Positions 48,791-60,789 of a DNA stretch of 64,000 bases are shown piece by piece. This DNA is from Paralithodes platypus (taxonomy: Eukaryota; Arthropoda; Malacostraca; Decapoda; Lithodidae), in the NCBI GenBank assembly GCA_032716605.1, contig CM064519.1:30248205-30312204 (forward strand), given 5' to 3'. Positions within the stretch are counted from its first letter, which is position 1; every line of letters begins with the position of its first letter. Below the pieces are notes generated by a model that was not told the DNA's origin, searched no databases, and was given only the letters and a program-made list of their open reading frames with translations. A program made the translations under genes and the position numbers.

Positions 48791-48842
48791 TTCCTTCTCA
48801 GCATTTTGTTTGTTCAGTAGAAGACATGGCAGTCAGTTCCCT

Positions 48843-48846
<4 letters not shown>

Positions 48847-48932
<86 letters not shown>

Positions 48933-48958
48933 GTATATATACTTATATATACATATAC

Positions 48959-48991
<33 letters not shown>

Positions 48992-49064
48992 CTGTATATA
49001 TGTAAAAAGCCAGGCCTATGAGAGTTCCGTATGGAGCTCAGTGGTCTGGTTAATCTGCTTTACA

Positions 49065-49134
<70 letters not shown>
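48847..49134. repeat. two long (AT)n arrays
   Basis: 48,847-48,930 and 49,070-49,134 are nearly pure AT; 48,931-48,995 is AT with scattered G/C. Confidence 0.97.
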
Positions 49135-49135
<1 letters not shown>

Positions 49136-49285
49136 TGTATACTGTATATACTTTATATAGTCGTCTTGGCATTACACATTTTCCTAGGACATAAGCTAAA
49201 ACATTTGATTGGAAAATAGTTCGTAGACCTCAGGTTTATACTTTTATAATTTTGCCATACATCGTATATTTTTATATTAAATTGT

Positions 49286-49328
49286 TGTATTATTATTATT
49301 ATTATTATTTGTATTATTATTATTATTA

Positions 49329-49371
<43 letters not shown>

Positions 49372-49372
49372 T
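49286..49372. repeat. (ATT)n microsatellite
   Basis: About 28 ATT units with small breaks. Confidence 0.97.
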
Positions 49373-49689
49373 GGGTGCAACCATTGTTTTAAAACTTATA
49401 AGTAATGCACCAGTACAATATATGAATGAGATGATATAACCATAAGACAACCGTGTAATATTTATGGATTTATGTTGTATTACATGGGAGAGGAAGTTTC
49501 CAATAATGTTGGATCATAAGCTTAAAATCTGTCGATCAATTGCAAGATGCCTTAATTCACGAGTTTGGCCAAAAATGAATCGCTTCCAATTATACCTGCC
49601 ATTGCAAGCAAGCAAGAAAACACCATTATCATTGATGGCATCAAATAATTGAAGGTGAGAAACATATACTGTTCTTTTTTGCGAGTGAT

Positions 49690-49782
49690 GTAATGCATAT
49701 CGGTATAATGCATATCGGTGTAATGCATATCGGTATAATGCATATCGGTATAATGCATATCGGTATAATGCATATCGGTGTA
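49690..49782. repeat. 15-bp tandem repeat, ~6 units
   Basis: The unit TAATGCATATCGGTA is repeated with only A/G variation at one position. It encodes MHYTD repeats on the minus strand, which I take as accidental. Confidence 0.95.
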
Positions 49783-50071
49783 ATAGCTACAAATGGGTTT
49801 TCAGTGTCCATACAGTAAGTTTTATGAAATACGCTCTGGGCTTTTGCAATATAAACAATATATTAATATACGAATATCCACTGGATAAAGCCATTTCATG
49901 CAAAAGGGGGCGCACTTAAAGGAGATGGAAGCAAGAGTCTGGAAGCAGCGCTGCTCTCTCTCTCTCCTTGGGCCGGGTTTGTCATGCGCATAGGTGAGCC
50001 TCTCTTCTCCTACCTAATTACATTATTATATATTATATTCAGCTTAAGTTAATGAAGAATAGCTAATATGC
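49783..50071. other. unassigned sequence
   Basis: Nothing recognised; a short CT run at 49,954-49,966. Confidence 0.35.
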
Positions 50072-50440
50072 TTAAGGGAGCCCACCTCGCTTTTTGTTTT
50101 ATCTTTCTCTCCCTCTCTCTTTGGCTTGTATCTATTCGGCCCCATTCAGCCTACTGTTTTAAGATGTTTACCCCCATCCAGGTGTCAATATTTTCCTGGC
50201 GAGCGGAAGTGAGCCAGCATATATATATTTTTGTTTTGACAGCAAGCTAAATTTGTACATTTTTCGATAGAAGAATGTCTCCGGCGAAGCCGGATTTCTC
50301 CATACAATGCTGACTTGCTATCGCTCGCCAGGAAGAAATCGACACCTGGATGGGGATAAAAGTTTTAAAACAGTTGGCTGTAAGGGGCCGAATGGATACA
50401 AGCCAGGGAAAGAGAGAAAAGAGAGAAAGATAAAAAAACG
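50072..50440. mobile_element. foldback element FB2
   Basis: A close relative of FB1: arms 50,123-50,220 and 50,307-50,406 and the same two loop hairpins (TACATTTTTCGATAGAAGAA variant and CCGGCGAAGCCGG). TTAAGGGAG lies at 50,073, resembling the T2 start. Confidence 0.8.
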
Positions 50441-50717
50441 GTGACAGTAACAGTAACTTGAAACATCCTTGTATCAGTCTATGAAGGTTATGGACGGAAC
50501 GTTAAGTATATTTCATAAACAGCATCACAGACTTCGCATTTCTATTTTTCTGACTACTGCAAGCGCCATTTTTGAACACTTCCAGATGAGCCCATGTGAA
50601 GGGGTAAACGAAAATGCAGGAAAATCCTCCAAAGGTCAGCAATTATAAAGGCATTAGCCAATGAGAAGTGGCGTTGAGGGAAGGCCGACTGGGATTGGTG
50701 GTTTGTGTTGACAGCCC
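50441..50717. other. unassigned, moderately GC-rich
   Basis: CCAATGAGAAG at 50,658 and GGGATTGGTGG at 50,691 are CCAAT-box-like, but no downstream exon was seen. Confidence 0.3.
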
Positions 50718-50721
50718 GTGA

Positions 50722-51105
50722 TGGATCCCTGGTGGTGGTGGTGGTGGTGGTCTGGTCCCCCGCCCACGCCCATACCCACACCCACACTTGAACCTACTCC
50801 CACACCTGCATCTACTCCCACCCTTTACCTTACTCCCACATACACACCTGTACCTTCTCATACTCGTCCACCACACCTGGAAATAATCTCATACTCCATG
50901 TCGCTTCAGTTCACCCCACACCTTAACTCAGCCCCCACTACACTCCCACCCACACTCTCACCTACCTTTAAGCCCACCTATGTCTATACGTTAGCCTCAA
51001 ACCCATACACACACACACACACACATACACACATACACATACAGTATATCTGAGTTTCCTACCACACATGCACTTACTTCCACATGCACACCATGACATT
51101 TATCT
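50722..51105. repeat. (GGT)n and degenerate CCCACACCT-type minisatellite
   Basis: Eight GGT units are followed by loose repeats of CCCACACCTG/TACTC. Same composition and unit style as the array at 51,430-51,965. Confidence 0.7.
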
Positions 51106-51106
51106 T

Positions 51107-51427
51107 ATGGGGGGAAGGGTTTATTTTGTGGTCGATTATGTCATGTATATATTTTTATTTTTTAGTTTCCTCCCTAGACCTCCATCAAACTTTAAACAAA
51201 ACATCCATTAGATTCCCCTTTTAGATAAATTTCTAAATTTGTTCGGTAGAAAAATGTCCCGTTCCAAAATTACAGGCTCACTATCGTTCGCCAGGAAAAA
51301 AATCGACACCTAAATAGCACGAAAGGTCTTAATAATGACAAACTAATGGGGTAAGCAATTTAAAATTAGAAAACGAATGGGGCTAAACATGACGGAGAAG
51401 AGGGTCCAGAAAATCGACCCATCTAAC
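51107..51427 (+). mobile_element. hairpin MITE T2 within the minisatellite
   Basis: CCCTAGACCTCCATCAAACT, GTTCGGTAGAAAAATGTCCC, then CTCACTATCGTTCGCCAGGA and AAACATGACGGAGAAGAGGG in family order. The left end is uncertain; TTAA follows at 51,428. The C/A-rich minisatellite lies on both sides. Confidence 0.75.
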
Positions 51428-51429
51428 TT

Positions 51430-51965
51430 AACTAACCTTCCCAAGCATACCCACGCCTTACTATAACCCCCTTCCCCCCTCTTCACATACCCACACCTTA
51501 CTTTGAATCCACTCCTCCCCCGCCCCCCCTACACACACCTAAACATCACCTCTCCCACCCGTACTTCCTTTACATTTGAACTTAATTGCATATCTGAATT
51601 ACACCACACCGGAACTAACTCCAAAACCTGAACTTACTTATAAACCCGAACTTACTCTCCACTTAGACCTATTTCCACAAGTGAACCTACTCCTACATCT
51701 GAATGTACACCCACACTTGAATTTACACCCACACCTGAACTTACACCCACACTTGAACTTATACCCACACCTGAACTTACACCCACACCTGAACTTACAC
51801 CCACACTTGAACTTACACCCACACTTGAACTTACACTCACACCTGTACTTACACCCACACTTGAACTTACACCCACACCGGAACTTACACCCACACCTGA
51901 ACTTACACCCACATTTGAACTTACACCCACACCTGAACTTACACACACACTTGAACTTACACCTA
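51430..51965. repeat. 18-bp minisatellite
   Basis: The clearest part is 51,700-51,965: about 15 units of ACCCACACCTGAACTTAC, varying mainly at C/T in ACCTG/ACTTG. Translates as HLNLHP repeats. No start or context supports a gene. Confidence 0.93.
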
Positions 51966-52019
51966 ATTAATTAATGGGCCTTTGAATATCGATTTCTTCT
52001 AATATGGAATATAAATGAA

Positions 52020-52210
52020 AATGCGGTAGAGGCCGATCAAATATTTGTGATAGTCAAAATACACCCGCGGAAATACCAAGTTAAATCAGTATCTTACACA
52101 ACACTGTTTTTATTCTTCCGTGGGTGAATTGAGATAAGGAGGCCTTGTTTTCGGAAATTCCTTTACTCCAGAATAATGACGTAGCAAATCTGAGCGTTCG
52201 AGGTAGGTGG
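52020..52210. other. unassigned sequence
   Basis: Nothing recognised. Confidence 0.35.
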
Positions 52211-52350
52211 TGGTATGGAGGAGGGGGCGGAGGCTGTGGTGGAGGGATGGAGGCTGTGGTGGAGGGATGGAGGCTGTGGTGGAAGGATGGAGGCTGTGGT
52301 GGAGGGATGGATGGAGGCTTTGGTGGAGGGATGGAGGCTGTGGTGGAGAT
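52211..52350. repeat. 20-bp tandem repeat, ~6 units
   Basis: The unit GGAGGCTGTGGTGGAGGGAT is repeated with one ATGG insertion. Confidence 0.95.
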
Positions 52351-52818
52351 ATGGAAAAATAGTGGAAGAGGAGATAGATGTATTGTATTTAAGTGAGGCG
52401 AGATAACGGTTGTCTTTGTTATAATACACCACTATCAACTTTGGACAATTATATTATCCATGTAATCAAATAGGGTAATTGTGGTACTTGGTATTGGTGA
52501 AATAAACGAAGAGAGTAACTGTTGTGTAGATAACTGTTGTGATTGTGTTGGAGTATCGCACTGGTCACGGTTCTATCTATGCAACTATATGAATACATTT
52601 TGATGATACGAACAACGAGAGTAAAATTCAGGTTAGTAAGACATGGATGTCATGTGTTTGATTGTCTAATAATGTCTCTTCGTGAAAATTGTCTGATCTC
52701 TGTCATTAAAAGGTTCTCCAGGCAGGGTCTTTTAATCTACTACTTTATTTCAAAATTTCCTACTTTATCTTCCTGACCAAAACCTCTACTTTCCCCCCCT
52801 TCCCCCGCTAGGGGATTA

Positions 52819-52855
<37 letters not shown>

Positions 52856-53040
52856 GGTGTTGATTATGGTGTGAGGCGTGGGTGGGCGGAGGGCGGTGTG
52901 TGTGTGTGTGACTGTCATGGTGTGTGTGTGTTTGACAGTCCTTTGTGAGGGCTTAGTTATATAACTAGGCTATTGTGAGGCAGGTATTTGATTAGGCTTA
53001 CATTTTATTTTCTTTAAAATTATATATACAGTATATGTGT
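52351..53040. other. unassigned; A-run and GT patch
   Basis: 34 A at 52,820-52,853 may be a retroelement tail but no element body was recognised to its left. A short GT run lies at 52,897-52,911. Confidence 0.4.
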
Positions 53041-53129
53041 ATATACTCAGGCCCAATCCCCACTTTTCAATTTATATGGGGCATGACACAAAATATTAAT
53101 GTATATATCTATATATATATCTATATATA

Positions 53130-53245
53130 GTATATCACAAATACACGTGAGCCAATACATGTTTTAATCTCTCAGTGGGGTTCGAACCGCCGACCGTCAG
53201 GACGATAGCCGACGCTTTAACCAACTCCACCACGGCAGTCTAAAA
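53130..53245 (-). mobile_element. tRNA-derived SINE head
   Basis: The minus strand reads TGGTGGAGTTGGTTAAAGCG (A-box-like), then CGGCGGTTCGAACCCCACTG (B-box). No acceptor pairing for a true tRNA. Different from the 13.8-kb and 20.9-kb heads. Confidence 0.7.
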
Positions 53246-53259
53246 GACACTCAACCTTC

Positions 53260-54720
53260 TATCCTATTTATGTTAAGGAGAAGGGAAACCCACTGGGCGA
53301 ATGTAATTTCAATTCATACCTAGTCGTAGGACCCATATTCCAGAATACCATACAAGGATTTCTAAGTGTCCCGACGCAACTCGGGACCCTCACTCCACCT
53401 CCTACCAATATGAGGTGGAGGGAGGGAGGGGGGTTGGGGAGGTGAGTGTAGAGATGCCAAATCACGACCCCAACGAAATAGAATATGTGCGGCAAATTGT
53501 ACATAGAAAAAAGAAAAAAAAACAGTGCCGATGGAATGGAAGCTATATGTAATGAGGTGGTAAAATATCTTACCACCACCTCCAGTCCTCCCCTTACATG
53601 TGCATTACCCCCCTTCCTCTCCTCGCCCCCCCCCCCCCATTTCTTCCTCCATTTCCCCCCTCCTCCTTTATTCTACCTTTTTCCCTCAAATTTATCTCCC
53701 TACTTCCTCCCTCCCACCTTACATATGTCCCGTCACTCTCCTCTACACTCTCCCCACCTTCCTACTCCTTCATACATGCGATGGAGACAGCCGGGACTGT
53801 CAGTGCACCTCAAGCAGGTCTAGAAAGCACACCTATGTCGGGCTCTCTCGTACGCATTCGCCAACTCTCCCGTCAGAACAATACGGTTTTTCAGTGGATA
53901 TTGGCTCTTTACACCTGTGTTCTGGTTCTTCAATGTTCACATATTTGCTATACAAGTAAAGTATGCATATTGCTTTATATTAAAAATATAAATGTTGTTG
54001 TTCGAATTGACCTTTAAAGGTCCCACACTGGCGGACCTTTCAAAATCATGATTGACACATTCCTTGGGTTAATCTCTAACTACAAGAACGGAGTCGTATA
54101 GAAAGTTAAGTCCTATGTTGGCAAATATTTAAGATAGGGTGTGTTGTGCTAATTAACCTTCTTCTTAGTTCCTATTAATAAGGGACTCTGAAAGCCAGAG
54201 GCAAGTATAACTAATGCGTCCGTCCAGTGGTGGTCTGGCTGAGCGTCGTGTAGGGCGATTGTCTCATCTGGATCGATAGGTGGCTGTTGCTCCTTCTCTG
54301 GCCTGCTTCGTTGACTGGCAGTATTGAGGGGGTCGATTTACTACGACTAAAACTTGGCAGAGCTGCTCATGCCATTGCTGAGATTTTCAAGTTTAACTTG
54401 AATAAGCAACTAAAGACCGGGGTTAGCGTACATTGTAACCAGAGGGACAAACTGCACCCACGCTGGGGGCCGAAATCTCAGGCCTACCTGACTGTATGAT
54501 AGGCATGTTCCATGTTCTACTTCTATACTTCAACTTTGGATATCCCTCTACTAAATTGAAATTCATAATATTTAACCTACTTGATCTAAACATTTGAATT
54601 CAAAGGCTTTGGTAAAGGGGTTTTGGTATGGAGTATCTTTTCCTTACCCCAATAGAAGACAATTCAATTGTGATTGTAGGACACGGGTTTTGATTGTAGC
54701 TAGATATATATTTGACCCTG
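53260..54720. other. unassigned; several short unassigned frames
   Basis: Frames at 53,598-54,017 (METAGTVSAPQAGLESTPMS within it) and 54,287-54,499 (GVDLLRLKLGRAAHAIAEIF) are slightly protein-like but have no recognised motif or splice bracket. Confidence 0.3.
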
Positions 54721-54825
54721 AGGGTGGTCATGGACATTATGTATGTATGTATGTATGTATGTATGCATGTACAGTATGTATGTATATACTCAGGCACATT
54801 CTCTATAGCTGGGGGAGGCCGACTC

Positions 54826-54998
54826 GAGAGGGAGGGGAATATTGAGAAGAAAAGTTATTGATACAAGGAAAGGAGAGGTAATGAGATAAGACAGAATAGT
54901 GATCAGAGAGGGTGAAACAGAATGGAAATAGTAAAAGAGGAAATACATCTTAGGAAAATAGAATAGGAACAAGAGATGACGGAGAGAGGTGATTAAAC
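54826..54998 (+). repeat. dispersed ~170-bp repeat, copy 1
   Basis: GATACAAGGAAAGGAGAGGT, GATCAGAGAGGGTGAAACAG and GAGATGACGGAGAGAGGTGA recur in order at 56,474-56,645. An ATGT run lies just left (54,740-54,782). Confidence 0.85.
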
Positions 54999-55283
54999 AA
55001 TGGACATTATAAATTGCATGATTGTTTATGGGTCCGCATATAAATTGTTACTATCGGCAAGGATTAATAGCTACAAATATAATTTTAACAACAATTTAAT
55101 TGTTGCTATGACATTGGGACTTTGGAATGAGAATTTTGCTAATGATTACATATACATCACTTATTAACCTTTTATTGAATCATATGATATAATCTGTTTA
55201 CTTCAGGTGGTGCCGATTCGTGATATTTCTGAGTTAAGCCCATGGACAATATCCCAAAGATGACCTTTATCCCACTAAGTATC

Positions 55284-55607
<324 letters not shown>

Positions 55608-55699
55608 TCTCTCTCCCCGGTATTCACTTGGTTATAAGAGGATTGGAAGAGAGGAGGCAAATTACTTTATCCCAAAATGAGGTTATGAAATTATTAAGT

Positions 55700-56110
55700 T
55701 AATTAGTGTGTGCTAGTTCATCTACCTATCTATCTAGTTAAGTTTACATTCATGATACTACATGGTTAAAAACATAATAACTAAGCAACTGTTTTATTAT
55801 AGCTAGATTTATGTAAAGGATTTATTGTAAAATATTTATGAACATAATTGTAAACCTGCTGTGACCCACATGTTCCGATTATAAACTACAATGTTCAAAT
55901 TTGCTCTAGATAGCTCAGGCTTAGGAGTTAATTAAATGTTGCCCGTGATATACACGCGTCCTCATTAATAGCTTTGTGTCACACAAGCTCGGAATGAAGT
56001 GCCTGAATATGAATGCATATAAATCTGTATTCTGTGTGTACTTATCTAAACATGCAATTCTGTTCGATGTAAACAATAGTATCCATGTTAAAATATAATA
56101 GTGAAATTTG
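55700..56110. other. unassigned AT-rich DNA
   Basis: Nothing recognised. Confidence 0.35.
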
Positions 56111-56115
56111 TATAC

Positions 56116-56162
56116 ATAATAATAATAATAATAATAGTATTAATCAAAATAATAATAATAGT

Positions 56163-56208
<46 letters not shown>
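56116..56208. repeat. (AAT)n microsatellite
   Basis: Two AAT arrays separated by about 15 bases. Confidence 0.97.
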
Positions 56209-56211
<3 letters not shown>

Positions 56212-56473
56212 GAAAACTCACACCTAGTTAGAGTGCGGGAAAGTTTACTCAAGATCAGAGGAATCGGAAGCAGACAAGCATCGTCATAACGGGTAGAATA
56301 ACAGCCACGTTGACTTCCATTAATCAAGCCTGTTTTTCAGCGGAGCGACGACCTGTCTGTGTGTGGCCATTCAACTGTCAAATGCCGCTCGTAGATTGAT
56401 GGATTGATTAGATAGAGAGGCGGGGGAGGTGAGACAGGAAGAGAGAAGCGATACTGGAGAGAGAAGTGATCAG

Positions 56474-56645
56474 CGGAGGGGAAGGGTATATTGAGATAAA
56501 AAGTTATGGGTACAAGGAAAGGAGAAGTAATGAGAACAGACAGAAATGGATCAGAGAGGGTGAAACAGAAAGGAGATAGTAAAAAAAGCAATACATCTTA
56601 GAAAATAGGATTGAGACAGGTGATGACGGAGAGAGGTGATTAAAA
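56474..56645 (+). repeat. dispersed ~170-bp repeat, copy 2
   Basis: Direct-orientation partner of 54,826-54,998, about 85 percent similar by eye. Confidence 0.85.
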
Positions 56646-57087
56646 TGTCGCAACAGTAAAAAGTGGAAAGGTGATACTGGAAGCTAGTGTTGTAGACAAA
56701 TATATGGGAATTAGAGTACCCAGTGACAGGTACAGTTAATAATAATAAGGTACAGTTCGGAAAGAAAGTAATGTATTTAGCTAAGCATCGCCGTCAGGTG
56801 ATTGATATGAGAGGCGCAGGTAACAACACAATGTAGGGAAGAAATGAACCGGGTAGACAGATGAAAATGAGAAGGGACAGACAAAAGAAGTGACAACTCA
56901 ATAAGACAAGTTGTACTGTAATAGTCTACTAGTCATGCTTAGGATATGTGTAGAACAATATAGAAATGGCTAAACTTATAAACATGCTATCTACGAAAGA
57001 AATTAGAAAAAATTATTGTCGAATAGCTAGACAAAAGGAAGAAAACATTACAGAAATTTGTCTTAAGAAAGATATGGAAGGCGTCAC

Positions 57088-57089
<2 letters not shown>
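56646..57089. other. unassigned sequence
   Basis: Nothing recognised. Confidence 0.35.
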
Positions 57090-57131
<42 letters not shown>

Positions 57132-57455
57132 GAATTGGCGCGTATACAAAATATAACTATTTTCACAAAGAATAATGACCATAAACAATGTGCACACGGG
57201 TTATGTCCACGTCTTCCTAAATGGTTTCCCCGCTTGCTTCCACCAATACTTCCATCATTATATCCATCACCACTACCAGGTGTATCAAGACCATCACCAC
57301 ATCACAGCCACCATTACCAATCACCACTCTCACGCATCTCTCCTCATCACCACATCATCACTCCTCATCACCACTACCAGTATCGCCTTAGCCATACACA
57401 AGTCTATTTAGCGAAAAAAAGGCTGCACTGTAGCCCTAATAATTATCCTTTTATC

Positions 57456-57497
<42 letters not shown>
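57090..57497. repeat. (AAT)n, CATCAC-rich and (AT)n simple repeats
   Basis: AAT at 57,090-57,129, a loose CAT/CAC-rich stretch at 57,230-57,385, and AT at 57,458-57,497. Confidence 0.85.
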
Positions 57498-57500
<3 letters not shown>

Positions 57501-57722
57501 TACTGTATATATATTTCATCGTTTGCACATCCTCAAGTCCCAGTAACGCGTTTATGTTTCTCTATGGTTATTTTGCCACGAGATTTGATGTTGTGAATGG
57601 TATGCATTTAGTATTTTGTTTTCTTTATCCCAAGTCAGCGTCTGGTCAGAGGATTGGAACACAGTAAGGACGGCGAGGCGACCGTGAGAGTAAACAGTAT
57701 TTTTGCATGACTTTGAAGGGTG

Positions 57723-57795
57723 ATTGGTCGGGGGGTGATGAATGGCCTGTCATCGGGACCTGTGATTGGGCTCCTTTACTCAATCCCGGGCCAAT
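57723..57795. promoter_or_regulatory. cluster of three CCAAT boxes (candidate)
   Basis: ATTGG at 57,723 and 57,765, CCAAT at 57,791, in a GC-richer patch followed by a G-run (57,872-57,891). Clustered CCAAT boxes occur in some promoters, but no TATA box or exon was found here. Confidence 0.25.
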
Positions 57796-57871
57796 CAGCA
57801 CCCGCCTAGGCCTATGTACCGGAGGGGCCGTGGTTTTGAAGGAAGGGAAGGGAGGAGGGAAGGGAGGGTGG

Positions 57872-57891
57872 GGGGGGGGGGGGGGGGGGGG
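57872..57891. repeat. G-run
   Basis: About 20 consecutive G; G-quadruplex potential. Confidence 0.95.
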
Positions 57892-59580
57892 CACCGCTAC
57901 CCCGGGCCTTTGTGAAATATTTATAAGCCGAAGTAGGGTAGGAAAGTGGAGGGTTGACATGTATTTATCAAAATTAGAAGCCGAACGACAGGCGAATATT
58001 AGCCATAATGAAAGTAGAGTAACCAACCTCGAGTGTAGGTTCACGATGTAGAAGTAGTTTTTACAAATTATGTTTTACGTATTATATAATATTACTTAGT
58101 TTGTATTGTTTTTTTCTATTTATAAATTATGTCTACAATTTTTATATTTTTGATACAAGGAGGGTAAATTACGTTGCCACGATGGCTGCTTTTATGCATC
58201 CCTCTTTCGTCCAATTTAAAATAAAATCTTCATTCCGTAGCTATCATTAACTTGAAAAGCTTTACAAACAAACATATACCCTGTACTCAAGGATGATAAA
58301 ATGTCTAAAACCTGTGTGGTCGGCAGTAATTAATGATTATTTTCCGATTCTGTGCATCCACCCCTATTATTACTGTGGATCATCAGCCTCTACAGTCATA
58401 TTCAAAAGTCATGTCAAGCATTCCATATAATTCTTCCATATGGTTTGTCATGGTAATTTGTAAGCTGACATTACTTTTTAAGTATATTTGTTTTCGTGTA
58501 CTTACAAGAGGCATTGACCAAACGAGTTCCCTCAATTTAAGAGGATTATAATTATAATATAATTAATAGTGAGACCTCTACGATTGTTCAACAAAGCTAT
58601 ACCTATAGTATACCACCTGAGTCCGTGTCTGATTTCGAAAGTAACGATTGGGTGTAAATAGGGCCTTCTTATTTGAGTATTGTTAAGGTACTCGAAAAAC
58701 CTATATTCTCACCCCTCATAAATTGAAGATGTTGTGTCGTTGTTACCCTTTCAAACATATGACAACTTTATTCTTATGTTACCTTTGTTACTGACTTTCA
58801 AATTCCTTCATCATTATAGATATATCTGCAGGTAACATGCACAATCAAATATGGTATAAAGAATTGTTGTCACCAACTGACAATTTTATTTAGCTAGAGG
58901 AAAATGTTTTGAGATAAAGAACAAATATGATATTGCTTAAAAATATCAGCTAAAGAAAGAACATGTTTTTTTTTGTTTTATATTCGAACACTGTGATGTT
59001 ACTAAATGGCTACATGTACTTAACTCTATCGAAAATATTATTCACATGAATAATTATTATACATTCATATGCCATTTAGTAACCACGTCAGTTTATTTAT
59101 TTTTAGCATTTCTACCTTGATGAGTCGGATCCATAAAAAAAAAAAAAAAAAACGAACTCTGCTGGAAAAATGAGCTCCGCTAATGAAATGCAAGACTTAA
59201 TTAACTAGGGAGATTACTTCGGACATGTTTACACACTTTCGGTGATTCGTTTTTGCCTTATTTCATATTTTAACACAACCTGGTATTTTGTTATGCCAAA
59301 GCAGCTACGATCAGTTAATATCTGTAGGTTCGTAGATATGTCATGGTGGTGCCACGCCAGAATGAACTTAATCTCACTCAGTTAATCAGACAATAGCAAG
59401 TTTGTTAATCCTTATAGGTAAGTTAAATGCTAATAATTTAGTATTTACAGGAGTATCCAGTGACGAAGTAAAGAAATTATATATTATCAGTAAGCCAGTT
59501 TTTAGCCTATTGCGAATTCCTTAAGGCCCATTGACCCTTGGTGAATTTGGCTTTATTTCGGGGCAAATAATTATATAACT
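57892..59580. other. unassigned, mostly AT-rich
   Basis: An A-run at 59,136-59,152. Splice-like CTGCAG-GTAACA at 58,826 and TATAG-GTAAGT at 59,414 lack convincing partner acceptors. Confidence 0.35.
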
Positions 59581-59585
59581 CTTAA

Positions 59586-59690
59586 GGATTTGTTACGGTT
59601 TATAGAGGATCTATTGTTACGGTTTATAGAGGATCTATTGTTACGGTTTATAGAGGATCTACTGTTACGGTTTATAGAGGATCTATTTAC
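59586..59690. repeat. 24-bp tandem repeat, 4 units
   Basis: The unit TTACGGTTTATAGAGGATCT-ATTG is repeated nearly perfectly. It translates as LLRFIEDL, in frame because 24 is a multiple of 3. Confidence 0.95.
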
Positions 59691-59878
59691 GTCTATGTAC
59701 GTCCATCACCAACCTCAGTTATGGCTTATTAACTCGAGTGCTTGTGATAATCCAAATTATAGTTCTATTAATACTAACAACACCATTGTATCGATTGACG
59801 CTTCATATATATCAATACCATAAAGAAACCCATCAACTCCGTGGAAAATTAAAGGCTTTCTTATTTTAGTGTTCTTAA

Positions 59879-60085
59879 CCCCTTCTGTACCGGTGATGTA
59901 CTTTGCATCATATTGTGGCAACTATTAAGCGATTTTGTTCAGCTTAGGAAGGATGTCTACCCATTAAAAGGCTACAGACTAGCTCAATTAATCCTTTTAG
60001 CTACCATATATTCTTCCTAAGCTTCAAAAAATCGTCTACATGTAGCTGAAATCAAATAAAAGAGATGTTGTCGGCACAGAAGGGG
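59879..60085. mobile_element. TTAA-type MITE T1, complete copy
   Basis: TTAA at 59,875-59,878 and 60,086-60,089. Ends CCCCTTCTGTACCGGTGATG and its inverse CGGCACAGAAGGGG. The inner palindrome AAGCGATTTTGTTCAGCTTA is mirrored by CTAAGCTTCAAAAAATCGTC. 207 bp. Confidence 0.85.
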
Positions 60086-60299
60086 TTAAGGCATTCTAAT
60101 CCTTTCTATTTAACGTCATCAATGAATTTTATACCTTCAAGTTGCCAAAATGGAAGCATGGCTATATTGCTGCGGCGACAATCATCAGCAACAAGATTAA
60201 TAGTTTTGTATGTGTATTAATTAGATGACCTCGTATGCAATTAATTAAGGCAGGAAAAGGGAATTTAAGAGGGTAGTGGTCACTTTTTGGTTTCTTTAT

Positions 60300-60608
60300 T
60301 TATTTTTGTATATATCTATTTCATAGACCTCCATCAATCTTTAAAAAAAACACCCTTTAGACCCCTTCAGGATAAATTTGTACATTTTTCGGTAGAAAAA
60401 TGTCCTGAAGGCCGGTTCCTTCTAGAATTTACAGGCTCACTATCACTCGCCAGGAAAACTTCGACACCTAAATGACACAAAAGGTCTTCGTATTGACACA
60501 GGAATGGGTCAAAAGGTCTAAAAATCGCCAAACTAATGACACGAACGCCTTAAAATGTCAAAGTAAATGGGACTAAACTTGAGGGAGCAAAAGCAACAAA
60601 CCTTCCCC
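60300..60608 (+). mobile_element. hairpin MITE T2
   Basis: TAGACCTCCATCAATCTTTA, TACATTTTTCGGTAGAAAAA-TGTCC, CTCACTATCACTCGCCAGGA, AAACTTGAGGGAGCAAAAGC; right end CCTTCCCC-TTAA at 60,609. The left end is eroded. Confidence 0.8.
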
Positions 60609-60789
60609 TTAAAATAGTTATCAGTGTGTCCTTAATCCACCCAATACTGGACCAGCCGATCCCGTTGTCATTATCCATTTCAATACTATGACGTTAATCA
60701 ATTTTCACTTTGGGCATCACTAGACGATTGGATGCAGTTTTAGAAAAAGTCAGAGGGTTAAGCCTATTTGTTCCGAGGGTGATTTGTTT

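Noticed and set aside
49690..49782. CRISPR-like array
   Set aside because: Direct repeats have no spacers; simple tandem repeat in a eukaryotic context.
51576..51974. HLNLHP repeat protein (132 residues) and minus-strand Cys-rich counterparts
   Set aside because: 18-bp minisatellite, open in several frames on both strands; upstream start not supported.
59387..59420. Possible exon ending TATAG/GTAAGT
   Set aside because: Acceptor side (CTCACTCAG) has a poor pyrimidine tract and two of three frames have stops.
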